DNA from: Pseudeuparius sepicola
Taxonomy: Eukaryota > Arthropoda > Insecta > Coleoptera > Anthribidae
Assembly (NCBI GenBank): GCA_963920635.1
Contig: OY987298.1
Location: forward strand, 131,201,735-131,265,734
DNA length: 64,000 bases
Direction of reading: 5' to 3'
This document shows, piece by piece, positions 30,721 to 43,596 of the stretch (position 1 is its first letter; every line of letters starts with the position of its first letter). The position numbers and the translations under genes are program-made. The notes beneath the pieces were generated by a model. The model ran no database searches, had not been told where the DNA came from, and saw nothing but the letters and a program-made list of their open reading frames with translations.

Positions 30721-33700
30721 TTAAAATGTCTCTTTTCTAAATATAAAACCGTTTTCATCACATTTTACTCTAAGAATTTTACCAAGCTGAGGCGGACCAC
30801 AGTAGAAAACTGTGACTTTACCTTTCCTTTGGTCTTTGATCTGTTTCAAAACTTTATCCCAGTTTGGACGACCAGCATTTGTTCTGGTTTTTAGACCTGT
30901 GATCAAATCTCGTTTTTCCTGAAAGGTGGATATCCTGTTTATTGAGTCCTGGTCTTTACTACTTATTTTAATGTTAAATGCGAAGTGCGTTGTATTTACC
31001 TTTTCATGTAACAAATCTAATGCTAGCTGCAAACCCACAGCCTTCATATCAGTTTTTTGAAGAGCACTAGTGATATACATGTGCATCTCCAAAAACCTTT
31101 CCATGGCACCCCCCAACTCCGCTTGTTCTATTTCCAATTGAGAGAGAAGGTTCACAAACCATTCAAATGATCTTTGATTTCTGTTAATCCAAAAGAAATC
31201 AACCTGGAAAATATCATTCAAAATTTTTTTAAACACTCCGAATCAGTTCAAACCTTTCTGAGATTCATGACGCTAGCAGGTGTTTCACTGGCCCAAGAAA
31301 ATTTACATTTTGGACAAGTGTGCCTTGCTTTCCAATACCGGTGCATGATGGATTGTAAAATCGAAGCAAATGGTGTAACTCCAATGCCTGTTGCAATGAG
31401 AACGGCATGTTGGGCTCTAAATATGTGACTGGATGGTGCACCATATGGACCGTCTAGGTAAATCTGGAAATTTTGAAAATTATGTTAACATACATATATA
31501 CATACAATGGCCATACACAGCATACTTCTTCGTTCAAAATGATATAGCTTGGTTTAGTAGGTAGGTCTAGGTACCTACTTTTGATTTGATTGATTAATAA
31601 GTAATATTAAATGCAACATGGGATATTTAGAATGTTTAAGAGAGCGTGTTAGATGTTATAGGTAAGCACTTTCAGTTTCTAGTTATAAAGTTAGATAAGC
31701 GTAGGTACCTAAGTTTTAAGCGAAAAATAATATTTTATATATAAAAGTTTAAGTTTTATTGAAGTTATGATAATAGAAATAATTAAGTTAGTGTGCGGCG
31801 TCTAATTGATTGTATTAGAATAAAATCTATATTTCTTATAAATATATGTTTTCCAGAAATTTTTTGGTGTTGTAGCTATATCTGGCTAACATTTTTCAGA
31901 TTAGTTGGAAAACACTAGCGTTCAGTTTAATATTAAGCCAAACTGACAAACACAACCGTCACCTCTGTAACATTAGGGCATATTGTTAATTTGACTACAC
32001 CCTCATCTAAGCACTCTTCTACCAAAATTTCCTTCGAGCCTGCTGTTTCAGCTATTGTCTAAAATTTGTAAATTACTTGGGTACATTGATAATTTTGGTT
32101 ATAGCAATAGTGTATAGAATCATAATATTTACCTCCAGCGGTTTTCCAACAGGATAATTCACAGCTCTTGGAGATGAACTTGGTGATTCCTGACCTATTG
32201 TTCCTTCCTCGACTTGCCTTTCTGGACTTTGGAAGGTGAAGCTCAAGGAACTAATTTGGCGACCTAAAGCGTAAAGAGCGATTTAATGTGATATAAGAAA
32301 ATGTCACGGTGTTTTTACCTATCGAGGCAAACGAGCTGGTAGAGCTCTTCTGCTCGCAGTTTTCTAAACTAGGTGTTTTGAAAGCTATAATAGTCGGCTT
32401 ATTCCTCATATATCTGAAGCTTTGGGCCAAGCTCTTGTTTTGTGGGCTTAGGTACGCCAACCCCAGTGACTTCAAACGGGCCCTTCGTATTTGACACTCA
32501 TTGAAGCTTTTCTCTGATTCAGACCTCATGTAATCTTTTAATCTAGAAAATGGTCCGATAAAAAACGAAAACATTTTTGGGTCTGTTAACATACGCCATC
32601 ATTCTCTGCCGTTTCTTAGCATTAGACTGCACGTCAGGCATTGATAAAGATTTTTCCAGTGGAGCTCTCTTTGAAAATAAAATCCTTTGCAGTTTGGTCT
32701 CAGGAGACATTCGTCTCCCCCTTGCCCCATAACGCTCTAAAACCACTATCAGTCATACACTGGAAGGCAATTAAAATATTTACTTGCCTGCTGAGCTACA
32801 AGAAGGCTTCGTTGAATTGTCACCTTCATCTTTTGGCTCACCCTCCTCTTCCTTCTGGAAAGATTCGTTTGAAAATCCAACCAGTTGTATTCCAATCTTT
32901 TTCTCCTTGTCGCTGTTTGACAGCGTTCTCTTGATGCTTGTTTGAATTTTTCTTAAGGGGTTTTGATTGTTATTGTTTACAAGTCCATTTGATGCTTTAC
33001 TCTGCGTGGAAGGCACTGGAACCGGATCGACCTCTCCATTGTGCAGTTTTTCTTGCTCCGTCTCAAAGTATTCGTACAGTTTGTTCGTCCATTGACCAAC
33101 CCCTCGTATATGGAGCCACATGTAGTCTGAAAAATAAAACACGTAGAATACATAAATAATCTTTGTTAAAAACTGCGTTACCATCTTGTTCCGGAGCACT
33201 GCTGATAGTAAAAGGATGCCACTCGTATTTCGCTATAGCAGGGACGTTTACAAAGGCGTAGTCTCCAGGATGAAAATCAAAATGGAATGGTCTTTTTATC
33301 ACCAAATGCGTAACATTCGATGGAAGAAGCAATCCAGAACTAATGTATGTTTTCCCTCTTTCCGACATTGTCCAAAATACTCTACAAACTCTTTCAACTG
33401 CGTAGATTATTCCTGGTACGATGAACCACTTCCAGAAATTTGGTGCGTGGAGGGTCAAAATAATCCAGAACGGGATATACAAAAGGTGAGTCCAGTAAAA
33501 AATCTGGAAATATGCTGTAAATATTGAAGGGTATTATATAAAATTGAATGGTACTTGCTTCAAAACTGCCTCCTCTTCGGACAAACGGTTGTGAACATAC
33601 AAACATCACCAGCAAAATAAAGACGAGAACAACTCCAGTTGGATTTGCCCAACCAGGGACTAAGCCAAACAAATGAGGTTTACTCGTGAAAATCCATTCA

Positions 33701-36382
33701 CCGGCAGTGAAGTTTTTTTCGTTTATAACTGGATCATTTACTACTACAAGTGCTAAAATAAAAAATATATATATTTATGCAATATTATTAAAGAACTATT
33801 AACTTACAGAAATTGCAAGAATGCATAATGGTGTGTAAGAAACTGTGGGCAAAAATTAGTATGCCCACAAGCTTGTGGAAATATATATGTTGGTCTAGAG
33901 GAAGAATAGAACCATATCCTCGTGTCCTTAAAATAGTTATACATTGCCTTAACATCAAAACTAAGACAAACATACAATTAAAATTGAGACACTGGCCTAA
34001 AATATTCAAAAATTTACATTTTTGTTAAAGATTCAGTGAATATTTTGTTGCTTACCGCATGCTCTGGCAAGTATCGTAAACCAGTTAGATTCTCTATACG
34101 ATATCATTCGGGCAATAAATAGGGCAGTATTTATTAATACTATGAAAGCTAAAAATACTAAATAAACGTAGTTATTCCTCACATAAGGTCTTGTAAGGTG
34201 ATATGGTCGGTAAGCCAAAATTCTTTTAAAAGTTGATGAAGGGGGAGCTTTTGGTTTTGGCGGGACTAACCATCGATCAATACTAAAAACAAATAATTAA
34301 TGTACGAAAGGAACCTTGAAAGCTTCTTCCTTCACCTTATCGACAGATTTTCTAGCAAGCCTCCATGTTTGCCTAACTGATTTTTTAAAGCTTCGTAAGT
34401 AATTGCACCTCTGTTATTTGCATCTGCATCTTCGAACATGGCAATAGTAAGATCGTCAATTTGGTCTTCACTAAATTTCATTCCATTTTCCTCCATACAA
34501 GCACGCATTACGTGCTTCAGTTCTTTGTGTTGAATAAGGCCATCGCCTAGCAGGAAAAAAAAAGATAATCCCTTGAGTACATATTATATCCCACAAGAGA
34601 CCTAATAATTACCGTCTAAATCGTAGACTTTGAAGAGGAATCGGATTTTATCGTCTGGCGATTGACCAGCGAATTGGTGCATGGCATCCAGAAACTCCTG
34701 TAGCGAAATCGTGCCAGAGTCATCTTTGTCGAAGATTTGGAAGACTCTGTCCGTAAAGAAGGGCTAAAGGTAAAACCAAAAGCTTTTAGAGAATTAAAAA
34801 AAAATCAAAATAAAACACTAGATAAAACATCCAAGCAAGAATTTTACTTGTAAGTATACTTGTATAAGGGATTGAAAATGCACCTTAATTTTTTGTTAAA
34901 ATATCGAAAATTTTTTTAACACCAAATAATAATGTAATTTATGATGCAGACTTTTTGTGACACACTATATACTTTTAGGGTAATATCCTTGTTTATACGT
35001 CTCTGTATAAATAAGGGTAATATAGATAATACAGGGTACTTAATTATTTCACTCAATGATGCTACCTACTCGTTTACTCTAATGAAAAACTACTCACATT
35101 TTTGGAAACCACAATTTTGTTGAACTCTTCTCTCCTAATTTCCTTTTCATTCCCCACTGTCTGTCTAAACAATAGTTCCAGTCGCTCTAAACTCCCCTTG
35201 TCGAAACCTGTTGGAGGACTAAAATATGGAAGGTAACAGAATTGTAAAATCTTCACGCTGTAAAGCACATTAATATCGCTGCCACTAATACCAAATTTAA
35301 TATGCGATCTTCCACGTAATATACCTACACATATTTCCTACATCTGACATGAAGAATGTTCAATTGCCTTAATCCCGACATTAATAGCATGTTTACATGA
35401 CATAGATGGCACGGAATATAAGGGTAATACATACCGAGTGTTTGTTATCGATGCTAGAAATTCCATTATTTTTTCTGAGCTCACTACGCCTGTAGTATCT
35501 TGGTCTATTAGCCTGTACAGTTTGTCGGTTATCTAAAAGAACGAAGTATTATAATAAAGCCGAGTTAAAAATACAAATAGTAACAATTATTATCACTATC
35601 TAAACCGAATAACATAAATATAACTAAATATTTACCCCTTTTGCGTTGAAGATCTGGTAAAATTGTTGAGAACTGATGGGCCCATCGCCACATAAACAAT
35701 AGGCAACACTTTCCAGCTGCTCGGCAAAGTCTATTTGCTTTTCGTTTCTGGAGAAAACAAAAACATTTGTAACATAAAAACGATTTTTTTATATTCTTTG
35801 TGTATACAGGTTGATTCGAAAATATGTAGGTAGGTATCTACTGTTTGGTGATAAAGGGTTCTATACTTAACCACATTTAAATTTTCGATGCAGTTTATGA
35901 ACATTAAAATTTCTGGACGATATTGTGATAGACCAGTGGCGGTACTAGGATTTTAACATAGGAGGGAGCGACGATCAGTGTTCAGCTACTTTAAAACCCA
36001 CTTTTTCCACAAACAAAACAATTATTAAGTATACACAAATTGTTTTTATTTATTAAATAATAACCCAATAGGGGGGGCTATCCCCCCTTCGGGCCCGTCA
36101 CTGTGATGGAACCCTCTATGACTAAATAGTTAATACTAATAGAATATTGACCGAAATAATGCCGTAGATATAGGTAGTTAAAATTCGTCAGGTCATAATA
36201 AAATAATTGCAAGCTCCAGGCGAAATCTAAAGATCATTTCAAGTACCTAATTTAAAATAAATCATTGACATAGTTTGAAAAACTTACGTTAGTCTCTGCT
36301 TGAGAAACTCGATCCAATTGTCTTGCTGGAGGCATTGTGTTCTATCCTGGTCGAACAAGTTGAATAAGTGATCTAGAAATTC
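30721..36382 (-). CDS. Nox5: NADPH oxidase, NOX5 type (17 exons, 5' end missing)
   Basis: Exons: 36382-36288, 35747-35636, 35532-35435, 35218-35098, 34763-34613, 34546-34336, 34282-34056, 33996-33808, 33752-33559, 33503-33182, 33126-32788, 32745-32595, 32542-32319, 32263-32133, 31463-31254, 31203-31000, 30918-30721. They join in frame to 1058 codons plus TAA. The enzyme makes superoxide by passing electrons from NADPH through FAD and two haems across a membrane, and calcium activates it. Seen in order: EF-hand-like loops (FDKDDSGTISLQEF, YDLDGDGLIQHKEL, FEDADANNRGAI are the clearest), hydrophobic helices with candidate haem His residues (YFHKLVGILIFAHSFLH; YWTHLLYIPFWIILTLH), the FAD motif HPFTISSAPE, then NADPH motifs [18 protein letters not shown] and FYCGPPQ, ending in Phe. 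Two introns appear to use GC donors (33558/33557 and 32787/32786). The first exon begins in phase 0 without an ATG, so at least one N-terminal exon lies upstream beyond 36382 and was not found. Confidence 0.93.
31933..32058 (-). CDS. Possible alternative 3' terminal exon of NOX
   Basis: Within the intron 32132-31464 a TTTTAG acceptor at 32059 is followed by 41 open codons in the phase of the upstream exon ([20 protein letters not shown] then VVKLTICP...VSLA), a TAA at 31935-31933 and an AATAAA at 31760-31755. Use of this exon would end the protein after KPLE, before the NADPH-binding motifs. The same sequence is kept in the captured copy (about 15189-15316). The acceptor's pyrimidine tract is weak. 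It could be chance, since 41 open codons is not rare in AT-rich intron sequence. Confidence 0.3.
   Translation of the reverse strand, partial: TIAETAGSKEILVEECLDEGVVKLTICPNVTEVTVVFVSLA
35934..36103. mobile_element. Short hAT-type MITE in a NOX intron
   Basis: The ends read CAGTGGCGGTACTAG and the complement of CGGGCCCGTCACTG. Flanks TGATAGAC and TGATGGAA match at six of eight bases, like an aged 8-bp duplication. It lies in the intron between exons 36382-36288 and 35747-35636. Confidence 0.6.
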
Positions 36383-39300
36383 CTGAAACAAAGGGAATGC
36401 AAGTGAATTAAAAATATATGTACATATATACCTATTCGTCTCATAAGGAAAAAGAAAATTCTAGCAACATAAGAAATAAGATTCAAAAGTTTCAAAATTG
36501 TACAAATCCTTCAACTGAGTTTTTGATTTACAATAAGATTTATAAACAATAACAATAATTGTTTGTCATATCTGATACAGTGCTATACGAAAAAGATATT
36601 TTGTATAAAATTACTTGCAAACGGGGAGCTACTTAATTTCTTTTTATAAGCTCATTCATTTTATAATAAATCTTGTATGTATTCAGGGGAAATTTCAGGT
36701 TTAAGATCTTCGATTAATTAATTCTAAAAACTAATTAATTATTTATTTTAAACAATGTGTCCACGGCAATAGAGAAAAGAAGCAATTGTTTTTATTTGAC
36801 TGTTATCAAACTGTCCGGTTTCCAGTTATCAAACTCTCAAATAAAAACAATTGCTTCTATTCTCTCCATGGCCTACTCATCAATATCGATTAATGTGAAT
36901 TTAAACTTAAAGGTAATAATTATTTGTTCCATAAAAGTCAAGAATTTTGCATGTAAGATAGTTTGATGATACTTTAATTTATTATTATTTTGGCATCAGT
37001 TTAGAACTGGGAAACGTAATGTAACTAAATTTATACCCCAAATGCTAGACGGTACATCAACTTTGGGACAAACATAACAGAATTTTAAAGCGTAAATATC
37101 ATTTTCTTTTGAAAAATACCTATTCTTATCGAGTAGTAATAAAAAATTAATAGAATGATAAAGCTAGTGATATAAAATAGTTTTTTAGAAGTTTCGAGTT
37201 TTTAAAATTTTCAGAAATTTCATAAATACTAAAAATTGACAAAAAAACTTAATATTTTAGCAGAGCGTTTAAATTTGGTACACTTACGTAGAATTGAAAA
37301 ACAAACAACTTTTTCAAGTACAACTTGTTGATATTTTAACAACTAAACCCATTTTTGGCGATATATTTTTTAAATGTCATTTTTGACAGATAACGAAAGT
37401 CACATGACCACGTTTGAGTAGGTCATTTTTCATCTTTTTTAAAGCAAAAAGTAACCCCAAAATTAAATTTCAAAATAAAACGTTAATTAAAAATTCCCCC
37501 CTATGGTGCGGACTTTTTGGAGGACACTGTATAATTAGGAATATATTTTTAGCATTCCAGCTATATGAAAATTCGGCGCTTGAATATTGTTAGAGATAAC
37601 TATATATGGTTGAAGTTAGGAGAACAAAAGAAACCTAAAAAATTAAAATATACCTACAGGGTTTCTCAAAAATCTGACCAACTGACCACTTCCGGTTTCC
37701 AGTCAAAGAGGAGGTCAGACATGAAAACCGACAATTTTTTGTTACTCCCCGCCGTATAGTCATTACTAACATTATGTGTTAAAATTCAACTTCACAAATT
37801 TTTTTGGAAAAGGGTATTTTTATAAATAATTTTTTAACATTTTTTTACATCTATTTTGTTTGAACTCCTCGGAAAATTATACACATAGGTTTAGTTTTTG
37901 AATCATAAATATATTTTTAAAATTAACGAGAATATCTGGTTTTTGACGTCAACTGGGGACACCCTGTACCTAGAATAAAATTTCTGGGCATTCGACCTTT
38001 TTTCATAATGCGTTTCCGAAAAGTAATTAGTATCATGTAAAAAAAAGTAGTTCTGGTCGAATTAACAGGAATTTTAATATATCTTTTTTAACCAATTAGA
38101 ATCGCTTTTTTAGTTGTAAAAATACAATTTTTACTAAATAAATTAAATATCGACCACCGAGACCACCCATCGATCTACTAAATCAGCATACAGTATCCAC
38201 TTAATTTACTTAATTGTTATAAGAATTAGTAAGCAGGTACTATAAAGCTGCAAAAACTGTTTAAGCGGCCCGTTCCTTTGTACACGCCGCCGGTCTTGAG
38301 AATAATTCAAAATTATCATGTTGTTATCGCGTGTCTTGGAACAATATTTTTCTGCCTCAACGCCGTAAGTGGTATTGAGAAGCGGGCCGCAGAGTTGCAA
38401 CGTTGCGTGAACCTGAAGTACGTACTTTTTTTAAATTTAATATAGGGGTTTTAAATTATACGAAATATTTCCAGCAGTCAACACCTTAACAACGGGTTCT
38501 AGGTCCTTGACCAAGGCTCCTATGACCCACATATTATCAGAAAGGGCCGCTCTTCCGGACTACATACAAAATTGATAGGTATTAACGTTCCGTTTTATTT
38601 AATATTTGTGCGTAACTGTGACGAATTATATTCTCTTCTCAACGACAAAGCCATAATAGAAGAGTAATGATCTCGTTTAGATCAACGCTTTCAATGCGCA
38701 TTAACCTGAGCAGATATAAATTATTTCGCTGGCCGTTTAACGTTCGAACACGAGTGTTTAGTCCGATTTATTTTCCGAGTTGACTAGGCAGATAAACAAT
38801 ATAACAAAGCGCATAACATAACCGCCCGTGGTAATGGAACGTTTCTCCACCCACAGTTCGCCTTGTAAGTTTCTAAATGCATTTTCCTGCGATATGTTTC
38901 ATCCGGGACCTAGCTAGACATTTAGGTACGATCATTCGGTGTAGATTGCTAGAACTTCGGAAAATAAAGCTGATAATTGTCCACTTTGATACAGTTATTG
39001 GCAATGTATACCAATAATATTTTATCCAAATCTGGTATACGTTATCTTTGATGGATATAGAGGCCTCGAACGCGAGAAAAGTTATGTTATTACCCGAAGG
39101 AACTAGTGGGAACGATGGCTACAAAAGACAAGGTTTATATGAAAAATTTAATTTACTTTATAAAGTGTTTCTTGAAGCTTGTAGACATAAAGATGAAGAA
39201 AATTGAACCACCCCGTAAAAACTATTTCTTGCAAAACATTTCTTCAAAAACGACCAACAAATTATTTTGATAACCAGAAACTACTTGCTAAGATCCCAGC

Positions 39301-40541
39301 GGAATTATCAACTCGTCTTTTCCTCTCGTAGTATTAACTAGAAAATGAAGATGTATTTTTACCAGTTGATTTACCAACTACTTATAGTTAACTTTAGGTT
39401 TAAACACGTCTCTCCTTTTGACAAGTGTGCATAATCGACAGCTTCTTAAATCGGACATGAGACGGACCACATTCGATGAAGATAACGATCGGAACAATTA
39501 ATTATTTCCAGCGTAGGTGGCCGATGTCATTGGGAACAACGTTTCTTGTATTAACTCCTTTTATTTTCTTTTTACTTAAATATTAAGCCAGGTGATTATA
39601 TGGTTCGTAATTTATTAAGCCAAGCCTTAATCGCTAGATTCGTGATTTAGATTTAGATGTAATATTAGTTGGTAAAAAATTAACATGCTTGTATTAACGA
39701 TTTAGATTCTTTGTTTCCAACTTTTATGAGACACTCTGTATATCACGAGTCACAAAAATAGGCTCCGATAATCGCACCATAAAATATTTTGATCTGTCCA
39801 TATAAGGAGGAAGCATATCGGGCTCAAAGTATTTTACCAAGTTCCACAACCTCTGATTGATCAGCAATAATAAGTGCTGCGATGCCATATAAGTCCGCCT
39901 GATGTTTATCTTAGCAAGGACGATAAAAACATATTTTAGGCTCGTGGTAGAATTTCCAGTATAACTACAACTGGTATGTTAATTCTAATAATGCAATACT
40001 TCCTTTATTCCTTCTTGTTGATAATTTATTGTTGATGCCGCCCAATTATTTATTTATATACCTACCTAGATTTAATTCACGAAAGCCGTAAACCAAGTTT
40101 GATGTTAGTTATCAATAATAATTCATAATTCCACTAGTTTAATTTAACACGTCAGTGGTGATTTGGCAAGTAAAAAACAATTTTTGTTCCGTAAGCTAAT
40201 ACAAGCCCAAAAATTAAGTTTTTATTTTTCAAAGTTAAAAAAAAATCAATTTAAAGTCTCTTGGTTTGCTATTCTCGTGTTTCTATTTCAATGGAGTGGG
40301 AATTTCTAATTCTATGGAACTTTTTAAACAATTTTCTTGTCCTGACGTTACTTTATATTAAGTATCGCAAAGGATAATAGTATTGTCATTTTCAGGTGTT
40401 TTCAGACAACCTGGGTAACCTAAAAAATGCAGGCGACGTCTCATGGTCTGATCATGTAGATAACGCGCAGATCGGTTTGTTTAGATATTTATTTCATGTC
40501 GGTATTAAACATACCTTCGTTAGTGAGTTTTTTAAACAACA
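36383..40541. other. Gene-poor stretch upstream of the found NOX exons
   Basis: No exon could be recognised, although the missing NOX 5' exon(s) should lie here or further right. A hairpin of about 105 bases (36764-36870) has arms around AAGCAATTGTTTTTATTTGA and its complement. A probable CAGGG-ended MITE lies at 37657-37965. Confidence 0.4.
37657..37965. mobile_element. Probable CAGGG-ended MITE
   Basis: The segment runs from CAGGGTTTCTCAAAAATC to GGGGACACCCTG and is flanked by TA on both sides. The inner arms do not pair well, so this call rests mainly on the ends. Confidence 0.4.
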
Positions 40542-41469
40542 TAGGTAATATCGGACACATTTCGAAAAATTTTTTTTTTATCAAAAAAATGACATATTAA
40601 CATATTTTTGCTTAAAATAAACTATACTCTTTGCAGAATAGAATGCATAATAAAATTAAACAAAAAAACTTGAACACAAACTCCACTCGTTAAAAACAAA
40701 AGTGGGCCTCTTTTGTAATTTTCTGAAAACGTCGGGTAGTTCGGGTAGTACCGGACATGAATTAGGTAATTCTCCTTACAAATGCCGCATTTATAATAAA
40801 CCTGATGTTTTTCTGCCCCAGAACAATTTTTATGGGTCCAACCATGGCACTAGATGCATTGTATCTGATTTGCGAACAAGTCTTCACCACAGATGATACA
40901 CTCCGTTGCTTCTTGTTGCTGTTCAGAGCACATTATCTTTGCTATATTTTTTTGTCCTTTACCTTTTTATTTTTTCCAATGTAATCCTCTAGTTGGTCAA
41001 TCTTTCCTTTTCCTTTTGTGTTCTTGGGCATTTTTTAAAGTTAATATGAAAATAAGAATGTTCAGTTAAAATTTCAGTGTGTCCGATATCACCCGAAATA
41101 TGTGTGTCCGATAGTACCCGAACAGCACCGTTGGAAAAAAGTGGCCAACTTATTTTTTACGACCCTCCGATAATTTCCATAAAACCATTTTTATATTCCA
41201 AAATAACCAACAAATGTTATATAATATGAACATTTTAAAAGAACTTAACGTTTATATAAAATATAGACTGGTAAATTTTATTGTTTTGGGCAAAAAAATA
41301 AAAAATAAAGCACACGACGTGTACCGTTCAAAGCTCGGCCTCGTACTGAACATCATGTGTCTACGGCAATTCTAATAAAGCATTTTTTGACACGCCATCT
41401 ATTAGGGAAATTGAGAAGATGCTGTTGTCCGATACTACCCACTGTCCGATATTACCCGACTCTCCCCTA
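40542..41469. mobile_element. Pogo-like MITE with GTCCGATATTACCCG motif arrays
   Basis: Both ends carry copies of GGTAATATCGGACA or close variants (40544, 40733-40757, 41082-41122, 41427-41459), in opposite orientation at the two sides. There is no transposase. The layout resembles the pogo-like element at 18279-22492. Confidence 0.6.
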
Positions 41470-41707
41470 ATACGATTTTTTTCTCTCTAATATGGTGGTT
41501 ACGAGGTGAGGTCACTGATATGTTACTAAGCTGCTATCTTGTAAAATATTCATATCCACCAAATTATTCTTTATACTTACTTCAGACTGCATACCTATAG
41601 GTATTTACTCCTATATAAGCTGTTTTCTATTAGGTATATTTTTTTGTTTAATTTCTATATGAAGGAGTTATATGCCTGGTATTTTCACTATTCATTTGAG
41701 ATACATA

Positions 41708-42232
41708 GAGGAAGGGACCCAAATTTGAGATAGGTGCTTAATTTGAGATAGCTCCTTATATTAACGGATATGTATCAGTATAGGAGGCACTATTTTTTTA
41801 TAACTAACCTAAAATACTGTTATTAATTGTTTATACTCAAAATTCCTAATTTGAGATACCAAATGGGTTCTGTAATAATTGAGACTATCTTAAATTAGGC
41901 ACCAAAACAATATTCAGAAGCCAAGAAAAAACACAAGAAATGGGACTCTCATGCTATGGTAGAAGCTGTAAAGGCAGTGCGTAATTGGGACGTCAGTCTG
42001 TTTCAAATTAGTCAGCCTGTCTCAAATTAGGCAACCTTTTATTTTAAGCGGCAATTGACCAAAAAAAGTTTAAGTTCAATAATTTGTCTAGATCGCTATT
42101 TTAATGTAGCTTCTTTGTATCAATGTTTTGTCAATACAGTAAGCAAGTATTCTAATACATTATTATATTAATAAAGTGAATTTTATTGCGAATTTACAAA
42201 AAAAAGTGTCTAAAATTTGGGTCTCTTCCTTT
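41708..42232. mobile_element. Pogo-like MITE with AATTTGAGATA motif arrays
   Basis: The terminal inverted repeat is AGGAAGGGACCCAAATTT, with AAATTTGGGTCTCTTCCT at the right. Inside are repeated AATTTGAGATA units (41728, 41749, 41850, 41890, and complements near 42005-42035). There is no transposase. Confidence 0.7.
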
Positions 42233-42264
42233 GTTATTTAGATTATGAAGTTGTCGATGGATGC

Positions 42265-42336
42265 AACAAATTTTGTTCTAACTCGAAAATAAGAGATCCT
42301 TGTACTTCTTATTTTTGAGTTAGAACAAAATTTGTT
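42265..42336. repeat. Near-perfect long hairpin
   Basis: A stem of about 29 bp (AACAAATTTTGTTCTAACTC then GAAAATAAG) encloses a 14-base loop. The only irregular pair is one G:U. This could be a minute foldback element or a small-RNA precursor; nothing else in the sequence decides. Confidence 0.7.
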
Positions 42337-42421
42337 CACTGCAACACAACCTTTTAAACCATTTATAGGATGGCACAATAATTATAATAATTATACTTCT
42401 ATAGCGGCTTTTCAGGTATGT

Positions 42422-43215
42422 AGGGGAACGTGGGGGAATATCGACCGCGGGGTAATATCGACCTCATTCAAATCTACGTTGTTTGGCGCCGTAAGATGCC
42501 AGCGCCCCCTTCCACCGTTAGTAAGCTTCGGTTCAAAGTGTCAGCCATGTTTAGTTCGGGGATTCCACTCGCCGTGTAGACTGAGTTGTGGAATATCTGG
42601 AATTGTTATATTTCTTATAATATTTCCACTGTTTTTGATAAGGTAAGGAGTGATTCGTATTCTATATATTCTCGCCATTATGTTGTTATTAGGTGCAATA
42701 GTCGATTAGGTCGCCATGGCCTTAAATTCTGCTGATTATTTTCATGTTTTTCTAATCTGTTTAATTTTGAGATTATCCGTTGGCTTTGGGGTAATGTCGA
42801 TCAGATCAGTCGATATTACCGGCTTGATCGATATTACCCGCAGCGATAATTGTCACACTTAATTATCTCCTGTAGTATGCTAAATAAATGTGTTTTGAAC
42901 AATTTCTGTTTTTTTTTTACAATTTGTAATGACCCAGATTTCGAAACCTTAAAATAGCCACAATTTTATATTTGGTCGATATTACCCGCAGTGATGGTCG
43001 ATATTTCCCTACTGATCGATATTAACCGATTTTTTTACATTATTTTAAAAATGATATTAAAAAGAAAGTATTGCATTTGTATAAAATTTTCAATGTTGGT
43101 CTCAAAGAACAGTTCATATACTGGCTCTTGTGAAATTTTCGGGCATTTGTAGCAATAAGTATATTAGAAATTTGCAATAGTTCTTAGATAGTCGATATTT
43201 CCCCACGTTTCCCTA
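42422..43215. mobile_element. Pogo-like MITE with TCGATATTACCC motif arrays
   Basis: The ends are AGGGGAACGTGGGGGAATAT and the complement of GATATTTCCCCACGTTTCCC. Many internal copies of TCGATATTACCC or its complement occur (42430-42465, 42790-42845, 42975-43030). The open frame at 42332-42646 runs across its left end and is not credible. Confidence 0.7.
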
Positions 43216-43230
43216 GGTACTATAGGTACC

Positions 43231-43596
43231 TATACTAAAATCGAGAAATCCGTGCGCCTGGCGTAAATAAAACCACGTGTTTAATGACGTTCCGCGATTG
43301 GTCTGTAGGCTATAAAACTTCACCCGACTCGGCAACAGGGACGTTACTCGATCGCAAAAGTATAGTTATGCGGTTTTATCTTGTTCTTTTCAGCTATTTA
43401 GACACTGCCACAAATAATTTTATCGATGTTTTGAGCCATTTTAATTCAACCAATAATTTTTTTCCGAAATATTTTGATGTAAACAATTATAAAACTAAAA
43501 TTAAATAAAGGTCGTACCTCAGTGCGGCCCTGGCCAATATCTCAATGCACGTGCTCTTGTTTACGCCAGGCGTAAGACTTGCTCGATTTTAGTATA
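43231..43596. mobile_element. MITE with TATACTAAAATCGAG ends
   Basis: The left end TATACTAAAATCGAGAAATC, followed by GCGCCTGGCGTAAA, is mirrored at the right (TTTACGCCAGGCGTAAGACT...CTCGATTTTAGTATA). TA-containing ends suggest a mariner-type target site. Confidence 0.7.
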
